A DNA stretch of 7,287 bases from Acidobacteriota bacterium (lineage in GTDB: Bacteria; Acidobacteriota; UBA6911; RPQK01; JAPXNP01). The position numbers were made by a program, and so were the translations under genes. The notes beneath the pieces are model-generated. The model was given only the letters and a program-made list of their open reading frames with translations. It ran no database searches and was not told the DNA's origin. Every line of letters starts with the position of its first letter. Position 1 is the first letter of the stretch. The stretch lies in assembly GCA_030614585.1 (NCBI GenBank), contig JAUWTT010000198.1, forward strand, positions 1-7,287, in the 5' to 3' direction. Below, piece after piece: positions 6,033-7,287 of this stretch.

Positions 6033-7258
6033 GCTCGGTCTTTCTCTTCTCCTTGACGACGGGCAGCATACGCCGCCGTGACAAAGAAGATCATCAAAGT
6101 GGCGACCTCAGAATCGCCGGCATTGTATTCGAGCAATCCCATCAGGTGAAAGGCCACTGCCACACAGAGCGCCATCAGTGCCAGAGAAGACGCAAACAGA
6201 TCGGCACCTCTGAGCCTTAGATGACCTAGCAAATCGTACGCGATCCACAGCCACAATCCAAGCCAGACGAGAAGAGCTGGAATACCCGACTCGGCCGCAA
6301 TCTGAAGGAAGTTGTTATGGAAGTGTTGATACGCCCACTCGGGGAACTCCTGCTCCTGCCGGTAGTTGCCGGCCTCTTTAGCAACCATGCGAGGCCCCAC
6401 TCCAGTCAATGGATTCGCGGCGATCAACCTGAAACCTGTCTGAAAGATCTCGATACGCCCACGGGTGGTAGTGTCCCGCAAATCGAAACCCGAGTAGAGC
6501 CGAACCTTGAACGAAGCCGGCAGAAACACCAGGACTAACAACGCGACAAGCACCCCTGCCGCAACCCATCTGAACTTGATACTGGCTACCAGGAAAAACA
6601 AGCCCCCTGCGACTCCGATCCATGCACTCCGCGTCATGGTCAGGAGCAGCGCAAAAAGGATCAGGGGAAAGCAGAGAAGCAGTATTCTGTTTCGCCAACT
6701 TTCAAGGCTTCGAGTTCTCCACAGAAAAACCATGTAAGAAGCCAGTGCAACAGCACAAATCATCAGTTGGCCGGAAAAGGTCATCCAATGGCTCATGAAA
6801 CCGTCGATCCGGTGCAGCAGATCCACTTCCCCGAACCAAAAGTATTGGCAAATTCCCCAGAAGGCACTTGCACCTGCCACGAGGAAGATCCACTTCAGGC
6901 CCTTCTCGATCTGCCCGCGGGTTAAGTAAGTGTAGAGCAGGAAAACGAGAAAGTACTTAAGGAGTTTCTTCAGATAGAGAGCACTCGCGAACCGATCTGA
7001 GGAAAAAAGAATGGAAACCAGAACCAGGAACAGAAACGCGAACATAAAGAATTTGAAAGGTGGCATTCTCAGAATGAATCGGCGCTGTTGAAAACAGTCC
7101 CACATCCAAGCGGCAACGCCCAGAACAAGGAGTAAACTCGAAATGAAAACAGAAGCCAGGGAGGCGACTACGCCTCCAACCAGCAGAAGACTGATCCAGC
7201 CCCTCAACCCCTCAAACTCAGCAACCGTAAACCGGTTTCTCTTGATCAGCAAACTCAT
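6017..7258 (-). CDS. O-antigen ligase/polymerase family membrane protein (WaaL/Wzy_C type)
   Basis: A 413-residue polytopic inner-membrane protein with roughly ten to twelve hydrophobic segments. Family blocks are GFMSHWMTFSGQLM (153-166), LLTMTRSAWIGVAGG (206-220), TRGRIEIFQTGFRLIAANPLTGVGP (265-289) and, in the large periplasmic loop, HFHNNFLQIAAESGIPALLVW (312-332). The arginine in TRSAW and the histidine in HFHNN correspond to residues important in O-antigen ligases. Members either ligate lipid-linked glycan to lipid A-core (WaaL) or polymerise repeat units (Wzy); sequence alone does not separate them. Beside a Wzm/Wzt exporter, which does not need Wzy, ligase is the better guess. An in-frame TTG at 7264 and an open frame to the edge allow an earlier start. 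I chose ATG at 7258 because it forms an ATGA overlap with the upstream gene's stop, as at 938-941. Confidence 0.85.
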   Translation of the reverse strand: MSLLIKRNRFTVAEFEGLRGWISLLLVGGVVASLASVFISSLLLVLGVAAWMWDCFQQRRFILRMPPFKFFMFAFLFLVLVSILFSSDRFASALYLKKLLKYFLVFLLYTYLTRGQIEKGLKWIFLVAGASAFWGICQYFWFGEVDLLHRIDGFMSHWMTFSGQLMICAVALASYMVFLWRTRSLESWRNRILLLCFPLILFALLLTMTRSAWIGVAGGLFFLVASIKFRWVAAGVLVALLVLVFLPASFKVRLYSGFDLRDTTTRGRIEIFQTGFRLIAANPLTGVGPRMVAKEAGNYRQEQEFPEWAYQHFHNNFLQIAAESGIPALLVWLGLWLWIAYDLLGHLRLRGADLFASSLALMALCVAVAFHLMGLLEYNAGDSEVATLMIFFVTAAYAARRQGEEKDRAWHIH

Positions 7259-7287
7259 TGGCAAGACCGGTTCAAAGAGGACATTTC
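7255..7287 (-). CDS. Last ten codons of an upstream gene, product unknown
   Basis: On the minus strand from the right edge, one frame reads EMSSLNRSCQ and ends in TGA at 7257-7255. That stop overlaps the ATG of the ligase-family gene (7258-7256) as ATGA, the same junction as between the two family 2 glycosyltransferases at 941-938. This suggests the operon continues upstream. Ten residues are too few to identify the product, and chance openness of so short a frame cannot be excluded. Confidence 0.45.
   Translation of the reverse strand, partial: EMSSLNRSCQ

Overview
This window is part of a cell-surface polysaccharide locus of the O-antigen or LPS type, from a Gram-negative bacterium. The evidence is a Wzm/Wzt-type ABC exporter pair, an O-antigen ligase/polymerase-family membrane protein, three glycosyltransferases and a kinase-like protein resembling the LPS kinase (WaaP/KdkA/InaA) group. 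Base composition looks moderate, slightly above 50% GC by eye. Start codons are mixed (ATG, GTG, TTG), and the genes are tightly packed with overlapping ends. Nothing in the sequence fixes the phylum. An environmental proteobacterium or a member of a similar Gram-negative phylum would fit, but that is a guess.

Layout, from the right edge leftwards on the minus strand: the last codons of an upstream gene (7287-7255); an O-antigen ligase/polymerase-family protein (7258-6017); a DUF1972-type family 4 glycosyltransferase (6032-4923); the Wzm-like permease (4939-4115); and the Wzt-like ATPase with a C-terminal polysaccharide-recognition domain (4125-2833). These genes overlap one another by 4 to 17 bases and look like one operon. 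The run ends in an 81-base palindrome (2755-2835) whose outer edge supplies the wzt stop codon. A single plus-strand gene for the kinase-like protein (1839-2723) follows. To its left, on the minus strand again, are two overlapping family 2 glycosyltransferase genes (1783-938, and 941 running off the left edge).

Working model: the glycosyltransferases build a glycan on a lipid carrier in the cytoplasm, Wzm/Wzt flips the finished chain across the inner membrane, and the ligase-family protein transfers it to lipid A-core on the periplasmic side. The Wzt C-terminal domain suggests that a feature of the chain end is recognised before export. No methyltransferase or other obvious capping enzyme is visible here. 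The neighbouring kinase-like gene is a candidate for LPS-core or chain-end phosphorylation, but that is inference. Every stretch longer than about 110 bases is coding. The most unusual non-coding element is the palindrome at 2755-2835, built from an 8-base periodic CAC-AA motif. I saw no defence system, mobile-element gene, CRISPR array or RNA gene.
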